Assembly (NCBI GenBank): GCA_013285645.1
Contig: JABDHJ010000006.1
Location: 53,550 to 117,549, forward strand
Direction: 5' to 3'
DNA length: 64,000 bases
Origin: Verrucomicrobiota bacterium
Lineage (GTDB): Bacteria > Verrucomicrobiota > Verrucomicrobiia > Methylacidiphilales > UBA1321
Positions 8,855 to 18,600 of the stretch are shown here, piece by piece (positions within the stretch are counted from its first letter, which is position 1; each line of letters begins with the position of its first letter). The position numbers and the translations under genes are program-made. The notes under the pieces were generated by a model. That model was not told where the DNA came from and made no database searches. It saw only the letters and a list, made by a program, of their open reading frames with translations.

Positions 8855-9676
8855 TTACACGGATGCGCCCGCACGACGGCGGTACTCTGACGGATTCTTG
8901 CCATGGACGCGCTGGAAGGTGCGCATCATATGCCTGACGGAGTAAAAGCCCGAGCGCATCGCCACTTCGGCCAAAGGCAACCGGGTATCCCGCAGCAAGG
9001 TAGTCGCCTCGTTTAAACGCAAGCGGCGAAGAAAAGCGGCGGGTGTTTCCTTGAAGCGCTCCGAAAAAGTCCGGGTAAAATGTTCCCGGCTCATATTCGT
9101 CTCGCTAGCGATTTGTTTCACGCTTAATTGCTCGCGAAAATGTCCCCGGCAAAAACGTTCGGCACGCTCCAAGCCGTCTTCCAGGCTGCCAGATTGGGAG
9201 GCCTCTCGCCACCATTCGACAACAAAGGAGTAGGCTTCCACGCTGACTTGCCACCGATTGGCGCCCTCCGGGTTGGAAAGGGATGCGATGAGCCGACGAA
9301 ACGAGGTTGCGGCCGCACTTTGAATGGGCAAAGGGACAATGGGGCCAAATTCCGAGCGAAATTTTCGGAAAATTTCGCACGCAATTGAGCCGTATACATT
9401 AAACCATTCGAATACCCAGGGCTCCTTGCTCTTGGGCGGGTAGTAATAGCTCGCGTCCTCTGGAATAATGGACACAAAAGCGTAGCCAGCCGGCACTTTG
9501 AAGGTCCCGGTTTCACAGGAAAAAATCCCCTCACCGGACTGGGTCCATTGCACAATCACAAATGGATCGTCTCCGCGATCATCGCATCTCCAATGATAAC
9601 GCGGGCTGGAAACGACTTCCTTCTCACCGACAATGGGAATGGAAAACCAGATACTATCCTTGTATTCAGGCTTCAT
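8855..9676 (-). CDS. AraC-family transcriptional regulator 2
   Basis: Paralogue of the regulator at 7053, 273 residues from the ATG at 9676. The N-terminal ligand domain contains VIVQWTQSGEGIFSCETGTF and a Tyr-rich PEDASYYYPPKSKEPW loop matching EQSTYYYPLEHREPW in regulator 1. The C-terminal HTH domain has LSVKQIASETNMSREHFTR and LAEVAMRSGFYSVRHMMRTF. A GTG at 9694 would add six residues, but that codon lies inside the operator-like repeat, so 9676 is preferred. It follows GH4 copy 2 on the same strand. Confidence 0.9.
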   Translation of the reverse strand: MKPEYKDSIWFSIPIVGEKEVVSSPRYHWRCDDRGDDPFVIVQWTQSGEGIFSCETGTFKVPAGYAFVSIIPEDASYYYPPKSKEPWVFEWFNVYGSIACEIFRKFRSEFGPIVPLPIQSAAATSFRRLIASLSNPEGANRWQVSVEAYSFVVEWWREASQSGSLEDGLERAERFCRGHFREQLSVKQIASETNMSREHFTRTFSERFKETPAAFLRRLRLNEATTLLRDTRLPLAEVAMRSGFYSVRHMMRTFQRVHGKNPSEYRRRAGASV

Positions 9677-9689
9677 TCTCTTGGCGATA

Positions 9690-9716
9690 ATCACAAAAGA
9701 AGTCTCATTATCACAA
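9690..9716 (-). promoter_or_regulatory. Operator-like direct repeat (AraC-2)
   Basis: On the minus strand TTGTGAT is found at 9716-9710 and again at 9696-9690, starts exactly 20 bp apart. The site ends 13 bp before the AraC-2 ATG, almost the same placement and orientation as the site before AraC-1. This position would suit autorepression. It is the cleanest copy of the motif in the window. Confidence 0.62.
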
Positions 9717-9842
9717 GTTTATTCGCCGAATCCCGCTGCCTTATCCGCTTGCACGAATACGAAGACTGACCTCGTTGACCTAATAACGCAGCGGCATGAT
9801 TTCAAAAAATCGATTATCCAACGGGCTGTTTTTCGTTTTCTT

Positions 9843-11279
9843 CTAATAGTACTTCGGTAGAAATTTCGCTTCAGCTTCAAACAATTCCAGCGTCATGGCC
9901 TTGATTTCAGATGGCGAACAGACTGCGGCCGTGAGTGGGTCGAGTTGCAAGGCATGGATCGCAGCTTCCTTGCTGCGCTCGACGGCGGCGGTGGCGCCGA
10001 GTTCGAACATGGCCATGTTCGAGGCGCACAGCGCGGCCATTTGCGGAGGCAGCGCACCGTAACGAGACGGGTTCAGTCCATTGCGATCGACCATGGTGGC
10101 AACTTCGACGCACCCGTTGGACGGCAGGTTGGTAATCAGTCGACCGAGATTGGCCGTCGAATTCATGACGTTGCCATGTATCCGGCAGGGATGATCTTTC
10201 TCCCGCGCTTCGATGATCCAACTGGCATATTCCCAACTCCGCTCCCAGTCCATCGGCTTGGCCCCGCTTAAAATATCTGTGCGTTCCTGGTCGGCTTGGG
10301 CGCGCCAATGAGGCCAGTTGTTGGCGTAAAAACTCGATTCACCCTCGTACCTGGAGCGGGCGTAACGTTGAAGGAGATCCTTGCGCTTGCGATAATAGGG
10401 CAGGTATTCGGAAAGATGCCCGCTCGACTCGGTGATAAACGCACCGAAATGAAGCATCATGTCCTTGCGCACCAAGTCGTCGGCATCCGCAGGGTCGGGG
10501 GGTTTATTTGCCAGGTCATCCTCGGCCTTTTTCTTCAACAATGGATACAGGTCCTTGCCCTGATGCTTGAGCTTGGTGAACCACGCAAGATGGTTGATCC
10601 CCGCGCATTCCCATTCCAATTCCTCGTAAGGAACACCGGCGCGCTGGGCCAAAAGATGGCTCGTGCCTTGGACTGAATGACAGAGACCTACAACCTGCAT
10701 GGATGAAGTGCGACCTGCCGCAAGGCACATCATGTTCATCGGATTGGTGTAGTTGAGCACCAAGGCTTCCGGACAGTACAACTCGGCATCCTTGAGGACT
10801 TCAAGCCAGACCGGAATCGTGCGCAACGCCTTGAAGAGACCGCCCGGCCCAATCGTATCGCCTATGCACTGATCTACACCGTATTTTGCCGGAATATCAT
10901 TATCGAAACGCACACATTCAAGGCCGGAGACTTCAATGCAATTGACCAGATAATGGCTGCCAGCGAGCACATCGGCACGATTCTCGGAAGCAACGACTTT
11001 CCATTGGGATGCTCCTCGTTCAGCAAAAAGCTTTTCAATGACTTGGCGCATCATGTCCAAACGATTCCGGTCAATATCGACCAAGGCGATTGTCCCTCCC
11101 TGATTGCCGGGAATACTGATCACATCTGTGATCAATCGGGGAGTAAAGCCACTGCCCGCGCCCATCATGGTGATTTTAATGGGACGAGGCATGGCGCCAG
11201 GAAAACCCCGTTGCTCGGAGGATCGGGTGTGCTCGGCGTGGCCCAGGGATTTTTGATCTTCGGCTTGAGGAGATGACAT
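9843..11279 (-). CDS. GH4 alpha-galactosidase/alpha-glucosidase, copy 2
   Basis: Second NAD+- and metal-dependent family 4 glycosidase, 478 residues from the ATG at 11279; a TTG at 11330 is possible but unlikely. It aligns with copy 1 from end to end, including the N-terminal LGHAEHT segment, the dinucleotide motif MMGAGSGFTPRLITD, the Cys of GLCHS and the His of INHLAW. Differences concentrate in the extreme N-terminus and around the mid-protein insert (KPPDPADADDLV against KPSNSDDKNDIV). The two copies are close enough to be a fairly recent duplication, yet both keep all catalytic motifs. AraC-2 follows downstream on the same strand. Confidence 0.92.
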   Translation of the reverse strand: MSSPQAEDQKSLGHAEHTRSSEQRGFPGAMPRPIKITMMGAGSGFTPRLITDVISIPGNQGGTIALVDIDRNRLDMMRQVIEKLFAERGASQWKVVASENRADVLAGSHYLVNCIEVSGLECVRFDNDIPAKYGVDQCIGDTIGPGGLFKALRTIPVWLEVLKDAELYCPEALVLNYTNPMNMMCLAAGRTSSMQVVGLCHSVQGTSHLLAQRAGVPYEELEWECAGINHLAWFTKLKHQGKDLYPLLKKKAEDDLANKPPDPADADDLVRKDMMLHFGAFITESSGHLSEYLPYYRKRKDLLQRYARSRYEGESSFYANNWPHWRAQADQERTDILSGAKPMDWERSWEYASWIIEAREKDHPCRIHGNVMNSTANLGRLITNLPSNGCVEVATMVDRNGLNPSRYGALPPQMAALCASNMAMFELGATAAVERSKEAAIHALQLDPLTAAVCSPSEIKAMTLELFEAEAKFLPKYY

Positions 11280-11333
11280 AGAAAAGTTACCAGTGATTGT
11301 CACTCTATTGAAGAGTGAATGCACGGGCAAAGA

Positions 11334-11360
11334 CGTGACAAATTTTCACCTTTTTGTGAT
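11334..11360 (+). promoter_or_regulatory. Operator-like direct repeat (GH4-2)
   Basis: CGTGACA at 11334-11340 and TTGTGAT at 11354-11360, 20 bp apart, beginning 55 bp upstream of the GH4-2 start and inverted relative to that gene. Orientation, spacing and distance match the site before GH4-1 (60 bp). The surrounding sequence is otherwise different, which argues that the motif is being conserved. Confidence 0.62.
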
Positions 11361-11525
11361 ATATGTTGAATTTGAAAACTCGATATTTTCCGGCATTGTT
11401 CGACTCTTGACTCTTTTTTTCGGCGCTAAAAAACGCGCAGTCGCAGTCCGGAAGGTGACATCCGTGAGTCACCCAAAGGGATACATTCCGGGTCTCCCTT
11501 TTTACGATGGGGGCACTAAATACGG

Positions 11526-14507
11526 TTAGCTGTTGCGCAACCGCCTGGCGCGCTGGCAGACCATCAGCAGCGTCAACCCACCGAGCATAAGGGCCCATGT
11601 GCCTGGTTCCGGGACCACGGCCACAATGTCGTCTCCGCCCGCGCCGTTGCTCATCAGCTCCAAGTAGGAACCGCCATAGTTGGCGGCGTTCGGCCCGGTG
11701 AAGGTCAAGGTCAGTCCCGACGTGATGATGCTGCCCGATAACGTCAGGCCACTATAGACATCGGTCGTGGCTGTACTGGTGAACAAGACGTATCCCGTCG
11801 ACGCTGGGATGGGATTGCTACCCACCAAGTTGAGCGTCAGCGATGTGTTGCCAAACACCACCGATGGAGTGGATCCCAAGGCCAATTGCGAGCTATTTTG
11901 GGTGGCGCTGTCCAGGTTGAACGTCAAGCTTGCGTTGGTGAAAGAGGTCGCGCCTGTCGCGGCCATGTGCAAGATGTCGGTCGTTCCGCCGTTGCCGACG
12001 ATGACGGTGCCTCTGATCGTGGCGTTCGTGGCGGCAATCGTACCGGTACCGGTCAACGTTGCTCCACTATTCAATTGCAGTGCACCCGTGCCTGTCGCCG
12101 AGCCGCTCGTGTTACTCACCACCAACGTGCCCGACGAGATGATCGTGCCGCCCGAGTAGGTGTTGCTGCCCGTGAGGGTCAGCGCATTGCTGCCAAGCTT
12201 GGTCAGGCCCACGCCCGCGTTAGTGATGTTTCCGGCATAGGTTACGGAGCCTCCGGTCGTGTCGATACCGACCGCAGAACCTGAATTGAGAACCACCGTA
12301 CTGCTGCCTCGACCACCGAGGCCGCTGAAGATGCCTCCGATTGTGCCAACGCCCGAAGTCCCGGTGCCAAACTGACCCGCGCCACCCACGGCGATCGCCA
12401 AGGTGGAGCCACTATTGACATTGATCGCGCCAGTGGTGGGCGTGGAGACCGTGTTCACAAATTCCAACGTGCCCGCGCTGATCGTCGTGCCGCCGCTATA
12501 AGTATTTGTGCCGCTCACGACCATCGTACCCAGGCCAGTCTTAAACAAAGTCCCGATCGAGGTAGCGCCAAGATCGGCAATCACGCCAGGGGCAGTCAAC
12601 GTGTTGGAACCATCGACCTGGAAAGTGCCGCCGTTGGCGCCAATCGAAATTGCCCGATTCTGCACGGCGGAGCCAGTCTCAGTCATGGAAAAATTTCCCG
12701 TGGCCTCGAGGGTTCCGCCATCGAGAGTGATTCCTGCGGCAATAGCATAAGGCACGCTGGTGTTACTTGCGATGGTGGCGTTGGCATTGGCATTCAATGT
12801 AACCGTTGTCCCGGAGATGGTTTTCACCGTACTTCCCAAAAGGCTTGATCCGACAACGAACGTGCTTGCGCCTGCGCTAGTCAAAGTCACCGTCGCCGTG
12901 CCGGTTGAACTGGAAGCAACGGTGACCGTTCCACTTGCTCCACCCAGATTCGCGTCGCTGGACACGCTCACCGCGCCCTGATTGATCGTAAGCACGGCTT
13001 TCCACGCGTTAGTTCCAGTGAGGATCAATGCTCCAGAACCTCCTTTTTGAAAGTAAATGCCACCGTTCCCCAATATCTGACTGTCAATTTCCAAAGAGCC
13101 ATTGCCCCATTGTTCAATGCTTGTTCCGCTTCCTCCCAGGAAAACGGTTGATCCGGTAATCGTGTAGTTGCCAGCAGCGGAATCGAGGAGGCCTCCGTTG
13201 GGTCCAAAGGTAAAAGACGTGTTTAACGTGAGGGTCTGAGCACTGGTTGAAGTCGTTGCGATCTTGAGGGTATTGACGCCGGTCTGGTTGGTGGTCCCGG
13301 TTCCGGAAGTTCCAAAAGTGTCGTCCAAGACAAAATTATTGGCCGTGTTGGTATTATTGGCGGAAGTCAGTACAAAATAGCCGTTAGTGGTGCCTGCCGT
13401 CGTATTCACAGTCGAGTAGCCGACGATATTACCAGAAGCATCGACCGCAGCCCAGTCGTAGGAGCCCAACGTCGTTCCCACGGTGACAAACGCCGCGCCA
13501 CCGATAAGGCTGGCTTGCGTATTTACCGTGTTACTAGTCGCACTTGTTGTTGTCGCGACACCCGACTGGAAATTAACGCTTGTGGGCGTACCACCACCCT
13601 GATTGAAGGCTTGCGAAATGGCGCCCAAGGCAAGCGTTTCACTCCCACTTATCCGGCTGATATTTGCCTGCCCGCCTCCGTTGAACGTCGTGATGGAACC
13701 CGTTTCAGTTCCGGTGCCACCATTGAGTTCCAAATTGACCCCACCCAACGCGAGAGTACTGCTGCTGCCACCGAGCTTGGTACCGGAGTTCGTCGTATAA
13801 TCTAAAATCAGCGTTCCACCAACTGCGGTTGTCGTGCCGGTATAGGTGTTGTTGCCGCTCAGGACCCAAGTGCCCGCGCCGGTCTTCGTAACCGAAAGTG
13901 TTCCTCCATTAGACCCGTTCCCAAGAACGCCGCTGATTGTGTTGGCACCCGCGTTACTGCCATTGAGCGTAAGCGTCGTCGTAAGCACCGTTGTGCCCGA
14001 CGTTGAAGCCGCACCCGTGACACTACCGCCGATGTCCAGCACGCTCGACGAGGGAGCCGCGTTATTTGTAAAAGCATACGTGCCCGCAGTCGTGGTGCCG
14101 ATGACCAAGGGAGCGTTGATCGTTTCCGTAATGCCAGAGCCGGTGAAAGTCGGAGCAATCAAGATCGCACCTCCCGAAGTCAGTTGCAGGAAATTACCGG
14201 CATTCGCTCCGGCGCCGCCGATGGTGTAGGTGCCCGCCGAGGTATCGAAAGTTATGCTTTTAATATTGCGACCGGCATCAATGTTCACTGCGGTGCCAAC
14301 TGTGGCAGTATTGAAAGTAGCTACGCTCGTGTCGGTCACACCGCTTGTGGCGCCCGGCGTTCCTCCCGACCAGTTGCCCGCGGCGCTCCATTCCTGCGCT
14401 CCCGTTCCTCCCGTCCAAGTGGAATTGGTATTGGCGGCCATGGCCGATGGGCAGACCATCAGGGTAAGTGCCACCATGATAGTCAAAGTCAGACGTGAGT
14501 TTTTCAT
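11526..14507 (-). CDS. PEP-CTERM protein with autotransporter-type beta repeats
   Basis: Large exported protein, 993 residues from the ATG at 14507 (a longer ORF begins at 14561 but lacks a signal start). It has a signal peptide (about 1-26, ending AMAANT), a low-charge body rich in Thr, Ser, Gly and Asn, and at least three passenger-associated repeats (TIGR02601/PF12951 type) such as SGNNTYTGTTTAVGGTLIL, SGTNTYSGGTTISAGTLEF and TGSNTYSGGTIISSGTLVV. The end is a PEP-CTERM sorting signal: VPEPGTWALMLGG, a hydrophobic helix, then Arg-rich RARRLRNS. The signal predicts processing by an exosortase and surface or extracellular placement; no autotransporter barrel is present. It lies 427 bp downstream of the pseudopilin cassette and shares an operator-like element with it. 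Confidence 0.9.
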   Translation of the reverse strand: MKNSRLTLTIMVALTLMVCPSAMAANTNSTWTGGTGAQEWSAAGNWSGGTPGATSGVTDTSVATFNTATVGTAVNIDAGRNIKSITFDTSAGTYTIGGAGANAGNFLQLTSGGAILIAPTFTGSGITETINAPLVIGTTTAGTYAFTNNAAPSSSVLDIGGSVTGAASTSGTTVLTTTLTLNGSNAGANTISGVLGNGSNGGTLSVTKTGAGTWVLSGNNTYTGTTTAVGGTLILDYTTNSGTKLGGSSSTLALGGVNLELNGGTGTETGSITTFNGGGQANISRISGSETLALGAISQAFNQGGGTPTSVNFQSGVATTTSATSNTVNTQASLIGGAAFVTVGTTLGSYDWAAVDASGNIVGYSTVNTTAGTTNGYFVLTSANNTNTANNFVLDDTFGTSGTGTTNQTGVNTLKIATTSTSAQTLTLNTSFTFGPNGGLLDSAAGNYTITGSTVFLGGSGTSIEQWGNGSLEIDSQILGNGGIYFQKGGSGALILTGTNAWKAVLTINQGAVSVSSDANLGGASGTVTVASSSTGTATVTLTSAGASTFVVGSSLLGSTVKTISGTTVTLNANANATIASNTSVPYAIAAGITLDGGTLEATGNFSMTETGSAVQNRAISIGANGGTFQVDGSNTLTAPGVIADLGATSIGTLFKTGLGTMVVSGTNTYSGGTTISAGTLEFVNTVSTPTTGAINVNSGSTLAIAVGGAGQFGTGTSGVGTIGGIFSGLGGRGSSTVVLNSGSAVGIDTTGGSVTYAGNITNAGVGLTKLGSNALTLTGSNTYSGGTIISSGTLVVSNTSGSATGTGALQLNSGATLTGTGTIAATNATIRGTVIVGNGGTTDILHMAATGATSFTNASLTFNLDSATQNSSQLALGSTPSVVFGNTSLTLNLVGSNPIPASTGYVLFTSTATTDVYSGLTLSGSIITSGLTLTFTGPNAANYGGSYLELMSNGAGGDDIVAVVPEPGTWALMLGGLTLLMVCQRARRLRNS

Positions 14508-14613
14508 AAACTTAGATGGGTTGGGACGGTAAAGAACTAGGTTAACAGTCGGGGCAAACACCTTATCGGCATCACTATGGTCACACTATTTGGCTTCAGG
14601 TACACGCGAAAAA

Positions 14614-14641
14614 CTGTGATAATCGAGTACTCTTTTGTGAT
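14614..14641 (+). promoter_or_regulatory. Operator-like direct repeat (PEP-CTERM gene)
   Basis: CTGTGAT at 14614-14620 and TTGTGAT at 14635-14641, 21 bp apart, starting 107 bp upstream of the gene at 11526-14507. The longer boxes AAAACTGTGAT and TTTTGTGAT are identical to those upstream of the pseudopilin cassette (21905-21932), with the same 21-bp spacing. A weaker third box (TTGTAAT) follows at about 14649. This stretch (14508-14934) holds no gene. Confidence 0.62.
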
Positions 14642-14934
14642 TACCATTTTGTAATAGAAATTTCTATAAAATGGGCTACGCCCCTCGGAATAGCCCAAAA
14701 CTTGGCCTCCATGCTCACACAATAAATTTAGCTATTTGTGACTAAATGAGGTTTCGAGAAAACCGTCTCAGCCTCGTTTTAAGCGAGTCGATTTGGACTT
14801 ACCATTACACGAGAGCAATCAAGCGAGGCCACAGCAAAGGATTTTATTAAAATATCCAAATTACAAGATTGTGCAAATACCTGATTATTTATTTACCTGT
14901 TCCACTACGAGAATGACCTCAACAACGACAGCGT

Positions 14935-15627
14935 CTAAGGCCGGAAAAATCGGGTCGCCCCGGTAACTGAATTAATCTGAATTACAACGAAATTGGCCGG
15001 AAGCCCCGTAGACGCGAGAGGAGCCGTTTCCATCGCGAGGGTGAGATAGCCATTGATCCAAGCGGTTGAACCTGTACCACCGGACTGGTCGACCTGGCCG
15101 TTGGAGCGGATGCGAATGTAGCTGTAAGCGCTCGTGCCATACGGAGGCGGCAAGACATGATTGGCGTCACCACTCGAGACAAGGTAGATGCCGAGGTACT
15201 TGGTAGAGTCGAGCAAGCTGGAGGCATCCGTCCCGCCGGCTTGACCGGTGATTATTTTGACCGTGGCCGGGAAGAAGTAGGGCTTGGTGATGGGGATGAT
15301 GGTGGAATTATCTCCTTCCTCGAAGCACTGCATGGCGCGATAGACGGTCGTGGCGGAAGTGTGGTAATCGGCGATCTGGAAGAAGCAAATCTCGACGGGA
15401 TGGCTGGTCGAAAGCGCGGTTTGCCGGGCAAGAGTAAACTGGGAAGTCACGCCCTGCGCAGCGGAGTCGAGATTGTAGGCGCTGTTTAGTGAGTTAAGGG
15501 CCGGAAGCGCGATGGACACCAATATGGCCATGATGGCCATGACGACCAGCATCTCGACGAGAGTAAAGCCCCCGGTCACCCCTCGTCCGGTGATTCGCTT
15601 AAAGACATTCCGGCCAGAGTTACGCAT
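14935..15627 (-). CDS. Verru_Chthon cassette protein D (pseudopilin)
   Basis: Type II/IV pilin-like protein, 230 residues, matching in size and place the TIGR02596-type cassette protein D. A basic leader ends in Gly before FTLVEMLVVMAIMAILVSIALPAL (about 21-44), a class III prepilin signal with the Glu at +5. The rest is a globular domain resembling GspH/FimT pseudopilins. It begins 5 bp after cassette A on the same strand, so the cassette is one operon B-C-A-D. The role of these cassettes is not established; the pilin signals imply prepilin peptidase processing and assembly in the cell envelope. Confidence 0.85.
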   Translation of the reverse strand: MRNSGRNVFKRITGRGVTGGFTLVEMLVVMAIMAILVSIALPALNSLNSAYNLDSAAQGVTSQFTLARQTALSTSHPVEICFFQIADYHTSATTVYRAMQCFEEGDNSTIIPITKPYFFPATVKIITGQAGGTDASSLLDSTKYLGIYLVSSGDANHVLPPPYGTSAYSYIRIRSNGQVDQSGGTGSTAWINGYLTLAMETAPLASTGLPANFVVIQINSVTGATRFFRP

Positions 15628-15632
15628 GGAGG

Positions 15633-18600
15633 TCAGGGGGCAAACTGCTTGAGGGAGAGAACGCGAAATTTGTAATAGGGCGCAAGGGTCTGCGTGGTAC
15701 TTGGGTTGGCCGTAAAATCGGGAATCGAGGCGTCGTTGGGATCGACATACCGCTCGATGGTCTGCGAGCCGCGGTACTCACCGGTGATGACATCCGTACC
15801 TTCGCGCCATTGCGTCCACGCCGTGGCCACCGATCCGGGCGGCAGCGCCGGCTTCAAGGTCTGGACGCGAAAGTGGATGGTGAAGGTGTTGGACTTGGTG
15901 GTGAGGCGCGGATACAGGGTGGCATAGATGCGCTCACGGAGGTTGTCGCCAGTGAGCCGGTGCCCCGCAGTTGTGCTGTTCCAGTAGGTGTCCATGTCAG
16001 CCCGAATTGGGCCCGTGGCCAGGCTGGCGACGGTGGTGGTGGATACCGGATTTTCCGTCGAAGGCCGGCTTGAATCGTTCGGGACAATATCGATATCGCA
16101 GATTTCGGAAGGAGAGCGGAAAATATCCTTATTGTTGAACCGTCTCGCATAAAACTGCGAGAGAGTCGCATCGATATTGACGGGAAAACGGATCGGCGTC
16201 TGAGCCGGAGAAGTTAGATTAACCGTTTTGTAGTTCTTAGCTTGAACATCCGAGATGGAAGAAATTTGCTCGGATTTGAGCACCGCGCGAAGTCCGGTGT
16301 CGCGGTTGATGTAATTGAACGGCACGATGAGGTAGTTCATGTTGATCCGCCCCGCCGTGGAGAGCGGCTCGCTAATGGCATAGGGCTCGACCACCGGCAT
16401 AGTGAAGAGGTCGAGCAAAAGATGATCGGGTGGGGTGGTGTAGGGCGGCCCCTGGTCGCTTCCCCCAATAGAGGCTGCAACAGGAAGCGAAGACGATGCA
16501 CCCAAGCCAGGATGGTTAATGGGGCCCGGACGGAATAACAAGGTCTGCCAAGGTTTATTGCGGATGACGCCCGTTGGCAGCGAACCAAATACGACCGCCG
16601 AAGGCATGAGCCGGTTGGGAGTGAACAGAGCAGGCGTGGCTGCGGCAGTGGAAGATGATACATTCATCGTATTATTCGTAGCTATCTGCTTCCAAATGTA
16701 GGGACTAGTTGTTGTAGTCCCCAAATCGCCGTCATCCGCCTTGTTGATATAGGGACCATCGCGGATGCAACCCACTCCACTGTCCCAATCGCCCAGGACA
16801 TTACCGGAGGCATAGGCCGTCGCTAAGCCCGCAGCCACTCCATTGATCGGTATGTTGGAAGCGTTGGATACTTTTGCGAGACCACCTTGAGTGCTGGTCG
16901 AAGTGGTGAGACCATTATATGTGACAGTCGTGGGAAAAACCGCAGAGGTGCTGTCTATTGTTTCACCTTGAACGAGGGTGTTTAAGGTCGCGCCGTAGTA
17001 AGGATCTTCATTGCTGCCAACTAAATTATGAGCGCCCAAAACGCCCGTGGTTGAGTTCGCGTATTGAGCATTCAGAGCGTAAGGATAATTCGCGCTCGTG
17101 GAAGTTGGAGTGGTGGTCTGGGCCGCGACCAACCGCGCATCGCCCGAAGCGACACCAACCGATCTTACCACATCCCAACCGTAATCAGTGGTATAGGTTC
17201 CAGCAGGGGGAAGCAGAGTAAGGGGAGGCGGAGCAGTGACAGAGCCCGATACATTGACAAACCAACTCGACCCGTTGAAATTGCCCCCCAAGCGACCGTG
17301 ATAACCGGTAGTGCCAGAACCATAATCCCACTTGAAATACCGCATGTTGAAATACGCTCCAGCACTGTTGTTGAGAACAGCAGGAAGACTGGTGTAGTTC
17401 TGGACCAAGCCGTGCCGCCAATTGGTAGGATCGGTGGTAAAATTGGGAAGACTGCCATCATCAACACTACTATTAGAATTAAAAAAGACGGTGGGCGTGG
17501 GCCAAGTCTCGGCAGGAAAGTTCAATGCCACCGTCTGCACAGTTTGGGGAGTGGTCGCGTAGCCGGAAGCCGTATTCAAGGTAATCGTAACATCGCCGGT
17601 ACCGCTGCTGCCAAAGGCAAAGGTACCTTTCGGAACATCGACCGTTGAGCTAACAAGAGCATAAGTCGATGCGGTGGAGGGGAACATCTGCCCGAAGCCC
17701 ACGGAATCCCCCCAGAAGCTGGTATTAACGCCAAAACCAACTTTGTCGGTTACCGTGGCATTGGCCGGAAACCCCATATTGCTCCCATGCCAGGTAAGGC
17801 TATCGAGACCGCTTACCTGCAACGTAAAATTGGGATTATTCCAGATGCTGCCGACAGAAGGATCAAAAAGCTGAATCAGGAAAATGGCCTGCATGCGGAC
17901 AAATCCGGGCGCAACGTGAGGAACTGTCACCGACGTTCCCGCCACGGTAAACGTTTGGTCAGTCGGATTCGTCACGTCATCCGCTTGGGCGATGAAAAGA
18001 ATGTTGCCACTTTGCACGGTTGGGAAACGGCCAAAACCGCGGGTGCTGGGCGTGGTCGATTTATCTTCGATGGGAATCACCTGTCCCTGACCAGGATAAA
18101 ATGTCCCGACCTTTACGCCGGGCGTGTAGGTATTGGCAAGCGCCAGCCCGGCATCTACGGGATTGGTCGAGCGGATATAATCAAAGATATCCGTGAGAAT
18201 CTGATCTCGGTCCGTGGGGCTGGTGTTTGCTCCTACGGCGTTCGGATACTTGGCCAGGAAGTTTCCGCCAAAGCCGGGGATAGGCTGCGAGGTCAGGTAG
18301 CTGAGGTAAGACATGAGCATCCGGTTCCGGCCCAAACCGGTAGTGGCAGGGGTGGTTGGCAAATCTGTATGGGGATCCGTGGAATCCTGACGCTGAAAAT
18401 AATAGAGATAGGGATTGGTCAGGTCCTTTCGCATTGTCGAACAAAAGGCGATCAACTGATCGTAGGCCGTTCGATAGGCCGCGTTATTATTGGTGGAAAT
18501 CGGCCATATGCAGACACGTGGCTGGTTAAAGAGATTAACGTCGGGAGCCCGGCTGTTGGCGGTGATGAAAAAGCGGGCTTGCTTCAAGACGGCCGGAGTA

